This document shows positions 9,996-18,903 of a DNA stretch of 64,000 bases, piece by piece (the first letter of the stretch is position 1; each line of letters starts with the position of its first letter). The notes beneath the pieces are model-generated. The model made no database searches. It saw only the letters and a program-made list of their open reading frames with translations, and was not told where the DNA came from. A program made the translations under genes and the position numbers. The stretch is from Alphaproteobacteria bacterium Ga0077535 (lineage in GTDB: Bacteria; Pseudomonadota; Alphaproteobacteria; Caulobacterales; Aquidulcibacteraceae), in NCBI GenBank assembly GCA_001464425.1, contig LNEK01000019.1:47321-111320 (forward strand), written 5' to 3'.

Positions 9996-10905
9996 CGTCC
10001 TCGGCGCACTTGTCCCGACCTTCATCCTCATCGCGCTCGGCTACACCGCCCGCGCCGCGCGCATCGCCACGGCCGAGCAGTTCGGCATGGTCAATCGCTT
10101 CGGCTATTTCATCCTCTACCCAGCGTTTCTATTCACGCTGATTTCCGGCGCCGATTTCGCTGGCGCGGATGCGCTGCCGTTCATCGGCGGCGTTCTGCTC
10201 GGCTTTATGGGCGTCGTTGTATCCGCGCTCGGTTTGCGTTTCATCTTCCGGGGCGACGGCCCAGCCTACACAAGCGTCTTTCAAGGCAGCGTACGCTGGA
10301 ACGGCTTCGCCCTGCTCGCCGCGGCCCCAGCACTTTTCGGCCCCGAAGGCCCCGCACTCATCGGCCTCGCCTTCGGCCCGCTCGTGCTGACCCTCAACAT
10401 CATCTGCGTCATTGTCCTCGCGCGCTGGGGCTCGGCGCGCGCCACTTCAATGCGCGCCGTGCTGGATCAGATCATCGCCAATCCGCTCATTCTCGCCTGC
10501 GCGTTCGGCATCGCTACAAATCTCGCCGGCATCCACGACCTCGGCTACGCCAGCGACGCGCTCGATCTGCTCGGCGGCGCGGCCATGCCGATCGCGCTCA
10601 TGTGCGTTGGCGCCGGGCTCGATTTCAGCGCGCTGCGCGCGTCCTTCGCCAAGGTAGCCACCGCCTCGGCGATGCGCCTCGTGCTTGCGCCGCTCCTCGT
10701 ATACAGCGCCTGCATGCTCACCGGCGCCGGCCCGCTCGCCACCGCCGTCGCTGTCGGCATCGCCTCCACGCCCACGGCAGCAGCCGGCTACACTTTGGCG
10801 CGCGAAATGGGCGGCGACGCGCGCCTGATGGCCGCCATCATCACGGCCACTACGGCGCTCTCTTTCATCACGATGCCGATAGCGATTACGCTGGCGCTAC
10901 GCTGA
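9988..10905 (+). CDS. AEC (auxin efflux carrier) family transporter
   Basis: 305 aa, about 10 TM; start overlaps ruvX stop; NPLILACAFGIATNLAG..GGAAMPIALMCVGAGL. Confidence 0.82.
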   Translation: MTDVLGALVPTFILIALGYTARAARIATAEQFGMVNRFGYFILYPAFLFTLISGADFAGADALPFIGGVLLGFMGVVVSALGLRFIFRGDGPAYTSVFQGSVRWNGFALLAAAPALFGPEGPALIGLAFGPLVLTLNIICVIVLARWGSARATSMRAVLDQIIANPLILACAFGIATNLAGIHDLGYASDALDLLGGAAMPIALMCVGAGLDFSALRASFAKVATASAMRLVLAPLLVYSACMLTGAGPLATAVAVGIASTPTAAAGYTLAREMGGDARLMAAIITATTALSFITMPIAITLALR

Positions 10906-10912
10906 CCAGAGA

Positions 10913-11167
10913 TCAGCGCTTCCTGAGCGGCTCCACTGGTTCACTGGCGCCGACCACCATCTCCGCATCTTCCTCGAACCCCGGATGGTTGGTCGGATCA
11001 GCGCGATAGGTCTCTGCCTGCGAGACAGGTTCGAGCGGCGCATGAGCCCGCGCCTCGGCCTGCGGCGCGTTGCCTGCCCCAATCCCGGCGACGACGGCGG
11101 CCAAAGCCAGACCGATCGGCCGCAACGGGGTAGCTTCCTCACGCTTCGGGTGCGATTTCGACATCAC
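10913..11167 (-). CDS. Hypothetical protein
   Basis: 84-aa ORF with one hydrophobic segment. Confidence 0.35.
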   Translation of the reverse strand: MMSKSHPKREEATPLRPIGLALAAVVAGIGAGNAPQAEARAHAPLEPVSQAETYRADPTNHPGFEEDAEMVVGASEPVEPLRKR

Positions 11168-11328
11168 GCCCTCCTTTTTGGTTCAAAGACGATGCAACCC
11201 GCCTTGTCCCACCCTGGAACAAAAGTAGTACAGCACCGAGTCCCAGGCGCCAAGATGGCTGAAACGATTATCCCCGCCTTGTTTGCGCCGCGCTTGCGGC
11301 GAAGCCGACACAGGGCTTAACAAGCGGC

Positions 11329-12321
11329 ATGGCTCAGCGACCGACCGGCGTGAAAAAATCCGAAGCACGCACGAGCCCCGTTCGTTTTCGGCATAAGCAC
11401 CTTCTGCAGATCGCTGACCTCAACCGCGAAGAAGCCGAGAGCCTGCTCGATCGCGCCGAGCACTTTGCGCCGTTGGCCGAGCAAAAGATCAAGAAGCTCG
11501 ACACCCTTCGGGGACGCACGCAGATCAATCTCTTCTTTGAAAACTCGACGCGGACGCAGAGCTCTTTCGAACTCGCCGGCAAGCGCATGGGCGCCGACGT
11601 CGTCAACATGTCGGTAAAATCATCGAGCGTCGCCAAGGGCGAAACGCTGATCGATACCGCGACAACATTGAACGCGATGCGCCCCGATCTGCTCGTCGTA
11701 CGTCACGGCTCATCGGGCGCCGTCGAATTGCTTTCACAAAAAGTCGATTGCTCCGTCATCAATGCGGGCGACGGCAAACATGAGCACCCAACACAAGCTC
11801 TGCTCGACGCCTTCACGATCCGCGACAATCTCGGTCACGTCGAAGGCCTCACGATCGCGATCTGCGGCGATGTCATGCACAGCCGCGTCGCCCGCTCGAA
11901 CGTTGCGCTGCTGACCTTGCTCGGCGCACAGGTGCGCTTGATCGGCCCACCCACTTTGATGCCCGCCGGCGCTGAGCGCTGGGGCGCGAAAGTCTTTCAC
12001 TCGATGAAGGACGGCCTGAAGGATGCCGACGTCGTCATGATGCTGCGCGTGCAGCGCGAGCGTATGGCCGGCGGCTTTTTCCCATCCGCCCGCGAGTTCT
12101 TCTGGTTCTACGGCCTCGACGAAGACAAACTAAAATTCGCCAAGCCCGGCGCCATCGTTATGCACCCAGGCCCGATGAATCGCGGCGTCGAGATCGACTC
12201 CAGCGTCGCCGACAATCCGAAAGTCTCAGTCATCGAAACCCAAGTACGGATGGGCGTGGCGGTCCGTATGGCGGTGCTCGAAGCGCTCGCCGAACACGGC
12301 GCCAACACGGAGAAAGCCTGA
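11329..12321 (+). CDS. pyrB: Aspartate carbamoyltransferase catalytic subunit
   Basis: [26 protein letters not shown]...[17 protein letters not shown]...[13 protein letters not shown]. Confidence 0.95.
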   Translation: MAQRPTGVKKSEARTSPVRFRHKHLLQIADLNREEAESLLDRAEHFAPLAEQKIKKLDTLRGRTQINLFFENSTRTQSSFELAGKRMGADVVNMSVKSSSVAKGETLIDTATTLNAMRPDLLVVRHGSSGAVELLSQKVDCSVINAGDGKHEHPTQALLDAFTIRDNLGHVEGLTIAICGDVMHSRVARSNVALLTLLGAQVRLIGPPTLMPAGAERWGAKVFHSMKDGLKDADVVMMLRVQRERMAGGFFPSAREFFWFYGLDEDKLKFAKPGAIVMHPGPMNRGVEIDSSVADNPKVSVIETQVRMGVAVRMAVLEALAEHGANTEKA

Positions 12322-12470
12322 TGTGGCTCTTTCTGCTCTGGTGGTGCGTGGATGATCACCTTGCCACCGCACTTGAAACACCCGGCCTCGGCGATCTGCC
12401 GATCTGGGTGCCCTTCATCATCGCCATCGCCTTCTCGACAACGCTCAACGTGGCGATGAAACGCAAATGA
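12321..12470 (+). CDS. 49-aa hydrophobic microprotein between pyrB and pyrC (not in ORF track)
   Basis: [52 protein letters not shown] overlaps pyrB stop (TGATG), stop overlaps pyrC start (ATGA). Confidence 0.6.
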   Translation: MWLFLLWWCVDDHLATALETPGLGDLPIWVPFIIAIAFSTTLNVAMKRK

Positions 12471-13747
12471 CGCGCCCAACCTTAATCAAGAACGCAAAGC
12501 TGATCGACCCGGCTAAGAACAAGGTCGAGGACGGCGCGATTTTATTCGACGATAAGATCATCGACGTCGGCGCGATCACGAGCGCGCCTGACGGCGCCGA
12601 GATCATCGATGCGCAAGGCCTCCATCTCGCACCGGGCCTGATCGATATGCGCGTCACCATCGGCGAGCCCGGCGCCGAGCATAAAGAGACATTTAAATCC
12701 GCAGGCCGCGCAGCAGCGGCGGGCGGCGTCACCACCATGGTGATGCAGCCGAACACGACGCCCATCATCGATGACCAAAGCTTGGTCGACTACGTCCTTC
12801 GCCGCGGGCCGGACCGCTCTGGCGGCGTGCGCGTACTCCCAGCCGCGGCGCTGACCAAACACCTCGACGGCGAGTTGATGACCGAGATCGGCCTCATGGC
12901 CGAAGCCGGCGCCGTGCTCTTCAGCAACGGCGACAAGCCGATCGTCTCCGCCCGCGTGCTGCGGCGCGCGCTGAGCTACGCCACGAGTTTCGGGGCGCTC
13001 ATCGCCCACCGCCCCGAGGATCCCTACCTCGCTGAAGGCGGCGTCATGCACGAAGGCGAGCTCGCTGCGCGCTTGGGCCTGCCAGGCATCCCTGCCGTCG
13101 CCGAACTGATCATGGCCGAACGTGACCTCGCGCTCGCCGAACTCACCGGCGGCCGGCTCCTGCTCGACATGCTGTCATCGGCGCAAACGCTGCCTTCTCT
13201 GAAACGCGCTAAGGGACGCGGCGTCAACGCGTTCGCGAGCGTCAACGTCCATCATCTCGTGCTCAACGAACAGGACGTCGACGGCTATCGGACCTTCGCC
13301 AAGCTCTCACCGCCGCTGCGTAGCGAGGATGATCGCGTCGCGCTTACGCACGCTGTCACCGACGGCCTGATCGATGTCATCGTCTCCGGCCACGACCCGC
13401 AGCAGGCGGAAGACAAGCGACTACCGTTCGAAGAAGCCGCCTTCGGCGCCGTGGGGCTTGAGACTCTGCTCGCCGGCGCGCTTACGCTGCACCACAATAG
13501 CGACGTCGCACTCAACACGCTGATCCGCGCCATGACGCTGAAGCCGGCAGAGCTACTGAAGCTGCCCACCGGCCGCCTCAGCAAAAACGCGCCTGCGGAT
13601 ATCATCCTCATCGACATTGGCGCGCCGTTCAAACTGGACAGCGACAAGCTCCGTTCCAAATCCAACAATTCACCGTTTGACGAAAAGCTGCTGCAAGGCG
13701 TCGTCAAACGGACATTCATCGCCGGCAAAACCGTGCACGGCGGCTAA
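12467..13747 (+). CDS. pyrC: Dihydroorotase
   Basis: LIKNAKLIDPAKNKVEDGAILFDDKII...HLAPGLIDMRV...GVTTMVMQPNTTPIID...VSGHDPQQAEDKRLPFEEAAFGAVGLET. Confidence 0.92.
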   Translation: MTRPTLIKNAKLIDPAKNKVEDGAILFDDKIIDVGAITSAPDGAEIIDAQGLHLAPGLIDMRVTIGEPGAEHKETFKSAGRAAAAGGVTTMVMQPNTTPIIDDQSLVDYVLRRGPDRSGGVRVLPAAALTKHLDGELMTEIGLMAEAGAVLFSNGDKPIVSARVLRRALSYATSFGALIAHRPEDPYLAEGGVMHEGELAARLGLPGIPAVAELIMAERDLALAELTGGRLLLDMLSSAQTLPSLKRAKGRGVNAFASVNVHHLVLNEQDVDGYRTFAKLSPPLRSEDDRVALTHAVTDGLIDVIVSGHDPQQAEDKRLPFEEAAFGAVGLETLLAGALTLHHNSDVALNTLIRAMTLKPAELLKLPTGRLSKNAPADIILIDIGAPFKLDSDKLRSKSNNSPFDEKLLQGVVKRTFIAGKTVHGG

Positions 13748-13758
13748 GGAGGCAAGGC

Positions 13759-14088
13759 ATGCGCATCAAACTGGCACTCGCCGCACTTTTCGCGCTCGCC
13801 GCGTGCGCATCGCCAGCGCCGGATATTGGCCAGCCTGGCCCAGGCGGCACGCCGCCGCCAATCCCGCTCGACGGCCCGATTGCCTATCGCTGTGATAACG
13901 GCGCCCAACTCATGGTCGAAGCCGACGGCACGCAAGCGCGCGTCGCCATCATCGGCGGCCCTTCCATGGTGCTGCCGCGCGCGGGCGACGGCTATTACAC
14001 TAACGGCCGCTACGGCTTCCGCGGGGGCGGCGCTTCGGCGCAATGGGAGGTCGGACGTGCGGCGCCCACCAGCTGCACAGGCAGCTAA
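13759..14088 (+). CDS. Lipoprotein, possibly MliC-type lysozyme inhibitor
   Basis: MRIKLALAALFALAACAS lipobox; IAYRCDNGAQLMVEADGTQARVAI...LPRAGDGYYTNGRYGFRGGGASAQWEVG resembles MliC. Confidence 0.5.
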   Translation: MRIKLALAALFALAACASPAPDIGQPGPGGTPPPIPLDGPIAYRCDNGAQLMVEADGTQARVAIIGGPSMVLPRAGDGYYTNGRYGFRGGGASAQWEVGRAAPTSCTGS

Positions 14089-14132
14089 AGGCAGCATAGG
14101 AAACTTCCCCGCGTCAGCAGCGTTGCCGCACC

Positions 14133-14639
14133 ATGACGGATGTCGTTCTCGACAACTCATCGCGCTCGCCTTGGAACCGCAACGATAAGCGGGGCCTCGC
14201 GATCAGCATCATACTCCCGTTCCTAGCCGTGCTGATCGGCAACGGCGCGGTCTACGCCCTGGGCTGGAATTCCAACGACCCCGCTTACGAGGCAGTATCG
14301 TTCAATCCCCCTGGCGGCGTCGTTGCTGTCGTGTGGCTTATCATCTTCCCGATGTGGGGCGCGGCCCGTTGGTACGCGTATCAAACGGGCCTGGCGGGCC
14401 GTCGCGCTTCATACTGGATTTTGGCTTTGATCGGCTGGGCGCTGCTCTATCCCGTCATCACGTCCGGCTCGAACACGTTGATCAGCGCGAGCGCCAACGC
14501 CGCCTCACTTGTCCTGGTCATCACCGCAGCCTTTCAGGCGCGCGCCGTCTCCAAGCGCGCATTCTGGCTCATCGCACCATCGATCGCGTGGATCGGCTTC
14601 GCCACTGTGCTTGGCTTCTTCGCGCTCTCGCACGCTTAA
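14133..14639 (+). CDS. TspO/MBR family-like tryptophan-rich sensory protein
   Basis: SFNPPGGVVAVVWLIIFPMWGAARW motif and 5 TM pattern. Confidence 0.65.
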   Translation: MTDVVLDNSSRSPWNRNDKRGLAISIILPFLAVLIGNGAVYALGWNSNDPAYEAVSFNPPGGVVAVVWLIIFPMWGAARWYAYQTGLAGRRASYWILALIGWALLYPVITSGSNTLISASANAASLVLVITAAFQARAVSKRAFWLIAPSIAWIGFATVLGFFALSHA

Positions 14640-14689
14640 TCGGAACACGCCCTCTCCACAGGCTGGCTTTCGGCTGTTAGAGATGCCGA

Positions 14690-15361
14690 GTGCTGGCGCT
14701 TCCATTCCTTCTGGCCGCTATTGGCGGCTACCTCCTCGGCTCGATTCCGTTCGGGCTTGTGATCACCAAAGCCGCGGGGCTGGGCGATATACGCACCATC
14801 GGCTCCGGCAATATCGGCGCGACCAATGTGCTGCGCACCGGCCGCAAGGATCTCGCACTCGCGACGTTGCTGCTCGATGCAGGCAAGGCGGGGATTGCTT
14901 TGCTGCTTGCGCGGGAGCTGGCCGGCTTCGGAGGCTTTAGCGAGGAACTGCAACGCCAGATCGGCCTCACGGCCGGCGCCGCAGCTTTCATTGGCCACTG
15001 CTATCCGGTTTGGCTGAACTTCAAAGGCGGCAAGGGCGTCGCGACGTTCTTCGGCGTCCTTTTCGCAGGCGCTTGGCCACTCGGCGTTATGGCGGGCGTC
15101 ACTTGGCTCGCGGTGGCTACGATGTTTCGCTATTCATCACTCGCCGCGCTCTGCGCCGCCGCCATAGCACCGATCGCCGCGTTGGTGGCGGGGTTCAGCT
15201 GGGCGGAGATCGCATTCTCCGCATTGCTCGCGGCGCTCATCTTCTGGCGGCACAAAGCCAACATTGCGCGCTTGCGGGCCGGCACGGAGCCGCGCATCGG
15301 CGCCAAGAAAGACGGAGGCGATGCGCCGCCCGCCGCCGCCGAAGCTACGCCCGAAGCATGA
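14690..15361 (+). CDS. plsY: Glycerol-3-phosphate acyltransferase PlsY
   Basis: GYLLGSIPFGLVITK, GSGNIGATNVLRTGRK, GHCYPVWLNFKGGKGVATFFG. Confidence 0.93.
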   Translation: MLALPFLLAAIGGYLLGSIPFGLVITKAAGLGDIRTIGSGNIGATNVLRTGRKDLALATLLLDAGKAGIALLLARELAGFGGFSEELQRQIGLTAGAAAFIGHCYPVWLNFKGGKGVATFFGVLFAGAWPLGVMAGVTWLAVATMFRYSSLAALCAAAIAPIAALVAGFSWAEIAFSALLAALIFWRHKANIARLRAGTEPRIGAKKDGGDAPPAAAEATPEA

Positions 15362-15763
15362 CGCGGACGCTGTCGCGCCCGGAGCGGATCGCTTGGGTGC
15401 GGCTGGCGCGCACGCCGCGGATTGGACCGCTAACCTTCCATCGTTTGATCGCGCGCCACCGCACGCCAAGCGCCGCGGCGCCGTTGCGCGCGCCCGCGAC
15501 TTTCCGGGCCGAAACGGCATCATCTCGGACGTTTCTCGACCAGTCGTCGTCATCGAAGGGGCGCTCCGCCCGGGCTCGTTGATCACCGCCCGCGCGGCCG
15601 CGCGGCTGCTCTCGCCCACACCTATTTGCGTCAATGATCTCGCCCGCCCACTCGAGACCCCGCTGGCCCCGTCGCCGCCGCCCTCACGGAACTAGAAATG
15701 AACGGCCAAGCAGCATCGCTCCCAGGCGGCTACGCCGCATCTTCAGGCGCTGCGTTCTCCTGA
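15358..15763 (+). pseudogene. dprA: Degraded dprA (DNA processing protein A) remnant
   Basis: Three DprA pieces in three frames: MTRTLSRPERIAWVRLARTPRIGPLTFHRLIARH; DFPGRNGIISDVSRPVVVIEGALRPGSLITARAA; VAAALTELEMNGQAASLPGGYAA* (stop 15761-15763). Confidence 0.85.
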
Positions 15764-16083
15764 AGCAGCGCCGCGGTTGGCGAGCTGCTCGGCGACATCA
15801 CGGATATAGACAGCGACATCCTCGGCATTGATGTCCACTCCCCCCGTGTCGCGCTGCGGCATGCCATGTCCCGTTGCTACTCAAGGTTGCTTTTAACATC
15901 CCTGAATTGACTCGGCCAGTCCCTTGCTGAGCGGTCGAAAGCGAGGATTCACAAGGGAAAATTAGGGCCGGCCTCGCATAAGCCCAGGTCAGCCCCCAAT
16001 TCTGCGCGTTGACAGGCAGGGGGTCGCCCCCCAGTTTCCGGCCCGCTTCGGCCCGCGCCTTGACCCAAGAGCACCCGTCCAGA

Positions 16084-18729
16084 ATGAACGTCGTCGTCGT
16101 TGAATCCCCGGCTAAGGCCAAGACAATCAACAAGTATTTGGGCTCGGACTATAAGGTCCTGGCGTCCTACGGCCACATCCGCGACCTCCCCGCCAAGGAC
16201 GGTTCGGTCAAGCCCGACGAAGACTTCGCCATGGATTGGGAGATCGACCCCAAATCCCGCCAGCGCGTCAAAGACATCGCCGACGCGATGAAAGACGCCG
16301 ATCATCTGATCCTCGCAACCGACCCTGATCGCGAAGGCGAGGCCATCTCCTGGCACGTCCTGGAAGCGCTTAACCAGAAAAAGGCTCTGAAGGGGAAGAC
16401 CGTCCAGCGCGTCACTTTCAACGCCATTACCAAGCCCGCCGTGCAGGCCGCCATGGCCGCCCCGCGCGACATCGATATGGAGTTGGTCGACGCCTATCTG
16501 GCCCGCCGCGCCCTCGATTACCTCGTCGGCTTTGGCCTCTCGCCGGTACTGTGGCGCAAGCTTCCGGGCTCGCGCTCAGCTGGCCGCGTCCAGTCCGTAG
16601 CGCTACGCATCATCGTTGACCGCGAGGTCGAGATCGAGCGCTTCAAGCCGCAGGAATATTGGTCCGTCGATGCGCAGCTCTCGTCGACGCGCGGCGACAT
16701 CTTCCCGGCGCGTCTCTCCGCCTTCGAAGGCAAGAAACTAAAGCGCCTCGACATTCCGAACGAGCAGATGGCGCACGCTGCGCGCGATGCGGTGAGGAAA
16801 GGCGGCTTCAAGGTCAGCGCCGTCGAAGCCAAGCCGACGAAGCGCAACCCGCCGCCGCCGTTCACGACCTCGACGCTGCAGCAGGAAGCTGCGCGCAAGC
16901 TGAGCTTCAACGCCTCGCGCACCATGCAAACGGCGCAGCGCCTCTACGAAGCCGGCCACATCACTTACATGCGCACTGACGGCGTCAGCATGGATGAAGG
17001 CGCGATCCGCGAATTGCGCACCGCCATCGGCAGCCAGTTCGGCAAGGATTACGTCCCGTCCGAGCCGCGCAAATACGTCTCAAAGATCAAGAACGCGCAG
17101 GAAGCGCACGAAGCCATCCGCCCGACCGATCCGACCAACACGCCGCAATCGATGAGCCTCGATGGCGATCAGGCGCGCCTCTACGAACTGATCTGGAAGC
17201 GCAGCGTCGCGTCGCAAATGGAATCCGCCTCGATCGAGCGCACCAGCATCGATTTCACCGAACCGACTGGCAAAGTTGAGCTGCGCGCCACTGGCCAGGT
17301 CATCCTCTTCGACGGCTTCTTGAAGCTCTATCAAGAAGGCCGCGATGATGAAGAAGACGAAGAAAACCGCCGCCTGCCGCAATTAAAGCAAGGCGAGAAC
17401 GTCAACGTCCACGACGTCAAAGCCGATCAGCACTTCACCGAACCGCCGCCGCGTTACTCGGAAGCGTCGCTGGTCAAGAAGCTGGAAGAACTCGGCATCG
17501 GTCGGCCTTCCACGTACGCCGCGATCCTCGAGAAGCTGCGCGAACGCAATTACGTGAAGATGGACAAAAACCGCTTCATCCCGGATGACCGCGGCCGTCT
17601 CGTCATCGCCTTCCTGGAAAACTTCTTCGGCAAATACGTCGAATACGATTTCACCGCCGATCTCGAAGCCAAGCTCGATGAAGTCAGCGCCGGCGCGCTC
17701 GACTGGAAAGTGCTGATGCGCGACTTCTGGAAGGACTTCAACGCCGCCATCACCGACATCGGCGACCTGCGCATCACGCAAGTGCTCGACACGTTGAACG
17801 AAGTGCTGGGCCCGCATATCTTCCCGCCGCGCGAAGACGGCTCCGATCCGCGCACCTGCCAGGTCTGCGGCATCGGCCAGCTCTCGCTGCGCCTCGGCAA
17901 ATACGGCGCCTTCGTCGGCTGCTCGAACTATAATGGCGATCCGCCGTGCAAATTCACGCGCCCCCTCGCCGGCGCCGACGATGCGCAAAGCGCGATCCCC
18001 TCGGATGGCCTCGAACTCGGCGACGGCCCCAACGGCCCGGTCGTGCTGAAGAACGGCCGCTTCGGCCCGTACTTCGAAACGCCGAACCCGGACGATCCCG
18101 CAAAGCCGCGCCGCGCCAGCGTGCCGAAAGGCAAAGCGCCCGCCGACGTCGATCTCCCTACTGCGCTCAAGCTGCTCTCGCTGCCGCGCGAAGTCGGCAT
18201 GCACCCGAGCGAGAACGAATTGATCGTCGCCAATATCGGCCGCTTCGGCCCGTACATCAAAATGGGCAATCTCTATGTGAACCTGCCCGACGCCGACGAC
18301 GTGCACGAAATTCAAATGAACCGCGCCGTCTCGCTGATCGAAGAAAAGAAAGCCGGCGGCGCCAAAGGCCGCTTCGGCCGCGCCGCGCCCGCGCCGATCA
18401 AAGAACTCGGCGAAAGCCCCGTCACCGGCAAACCGGTGCGCGTGCTCAACGGTCGCTACGGCCCCTACATCACCGACGGCGAAACCAACGCCAACGTGCC
18501 GAAGGACAAAAAGCCCGAAGACATCGAAGCCGACGAAGCGCTCTCGCTGCTCGCGGCGCGATTGGAGGCCGGCGGCGGCAAGAAAAAAACCAAGAAAGCT
18601 GCGCCCAAGAAAGTCGCGAAAAGTCCTGGAAACGCCGCGGACAAACCGGTGAAAGTCGCCAAGAAACCCGCCGCGAAAAAAGCGACACCCAAGAAAGCGC
18701 CCGCGAAAAAGGCGGCGAAGAAGGCTTGA
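16084..18729 (+). CDS. topA: DNA topoisomerase I
   Basis: MNVVVVESPAKAKTINKYLG, DPDREGEAISWHV, AGHITYMRTDGVSM, zinc-finger CQVCGIGQLSLRLGKYGAFVGCSNY; Lys/Ala-rich tail. Confidence 0.96.
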   Translation: MNVVVVESPAKAKTINKYLGSDYKVLASYGHIRDLPAKDGSVKPDEDFAMDWEIDPKSRQRVKDIADAMKDADHLILATDPDREGEAISWHVLEALNQKKALKGKTVQRVTFNAITKPAVQAAMAAPRDIDMELVDAYLARRALDYLVGFGLSPVLWRKLPGSRSAGRVQSVALRIIVDREVEIERFKPQEYWSVDAQLSSTRGDIFPARLSAFEGKKLKRLDIPNEQMAHAARDAVRKGGFKVSAVEAKPTKRNPPPPFTTSTLQQEAARKLSFNASRTMQTAQRLYEAGHITYMRTDGVSMDEGAIRELRTAIGSQFGKDYVPSEPRKYVSKIKNAQEAHEAIRPTDPTNTPQSMSLDGDQARLYELIWKRSVASQMESASIERTSIDFTEPTGKVELRATGQVILFDGFLKLYQEGRDDEEDEENRRLPQLKQGENVNVHDVKADQHFTEPPPRYSEASLVKKLEELGIGRPSTYAAILEKLRERNYVKMDKNRFIPDDRGRLVIAFLENFFGKYVEYDFTADLEAKLDEVSAGALDWKVLMRDFWKDFNAAITDIGDLRITQVLDTLNEVLGPHIFPPREDGSDPRTCQVCGIGQLSLRLGKYGAFVGCSNYNGDPPCKFTRPLAGADDAQSAIPSDGLELGDGPNGPVVLKNGRFGPYFETPNPDDPAKPRRASVPKGKAPADVDLPTALKLLSLPREVGMHPSENELIVANIGRFGPYIKMGNLYVNLPDADDVHEIQMNRAVSLIEEKKAGGAKGRFGRAAPAPIKELGESPVTGKPVRVLNGRYGPYITDGETNANVPKDKKPEDIEADEALSLLAARLEAGGGKKKTKKAAPKKVAKSPGNAADKPVKVAKKPAAKKATPKKAPAKKAAKKA

Positions 18730-18730
18730 G

Positions 18731-18890
18731 CCTTCCCCCGCGAGGGGGAGAAGGTGGTCGCGCAACGACCGGATGAGGGGGCGTCCCGCCGCATAAGGCG
18801 CTTCATCGAATACGGGCGCGACCTAGTTCCACTCCCCCTCACGCGCTCGAACAAGTTCGAGCGACCTCTCCCCCTCGCGGGGGAGAGGTG
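18731..18890. repeat. Intergenic palindromic (REP/MITE-like) element
   Basis: CCTTCCCCCGCGAGGGGGAGAAGG at the left end, CGCTCGAACAAGTTCGAGCG internally, perfect 11-bp stem ACCTCTCCCCC-TCGC-GGGGGAGAGGT at the right end, between topA and rnr. Confidence 0.65.
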
Positions 18891-18903
18891 ACACATTGAG
18901 CCT

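Noticed and set aside
11215-11235. GAAC-N7-GTAC resembling an alphaproteobacterial LexA box (GAACN7GAAC)
   Set aside because: The second half-site is imperfect and no SOS gene is adjacent.
17383-18765. 460-aa minus-strand ORF opposite topA
   Set aside because: Shadow ORF antisense to a conserved gene; compositionally biased.
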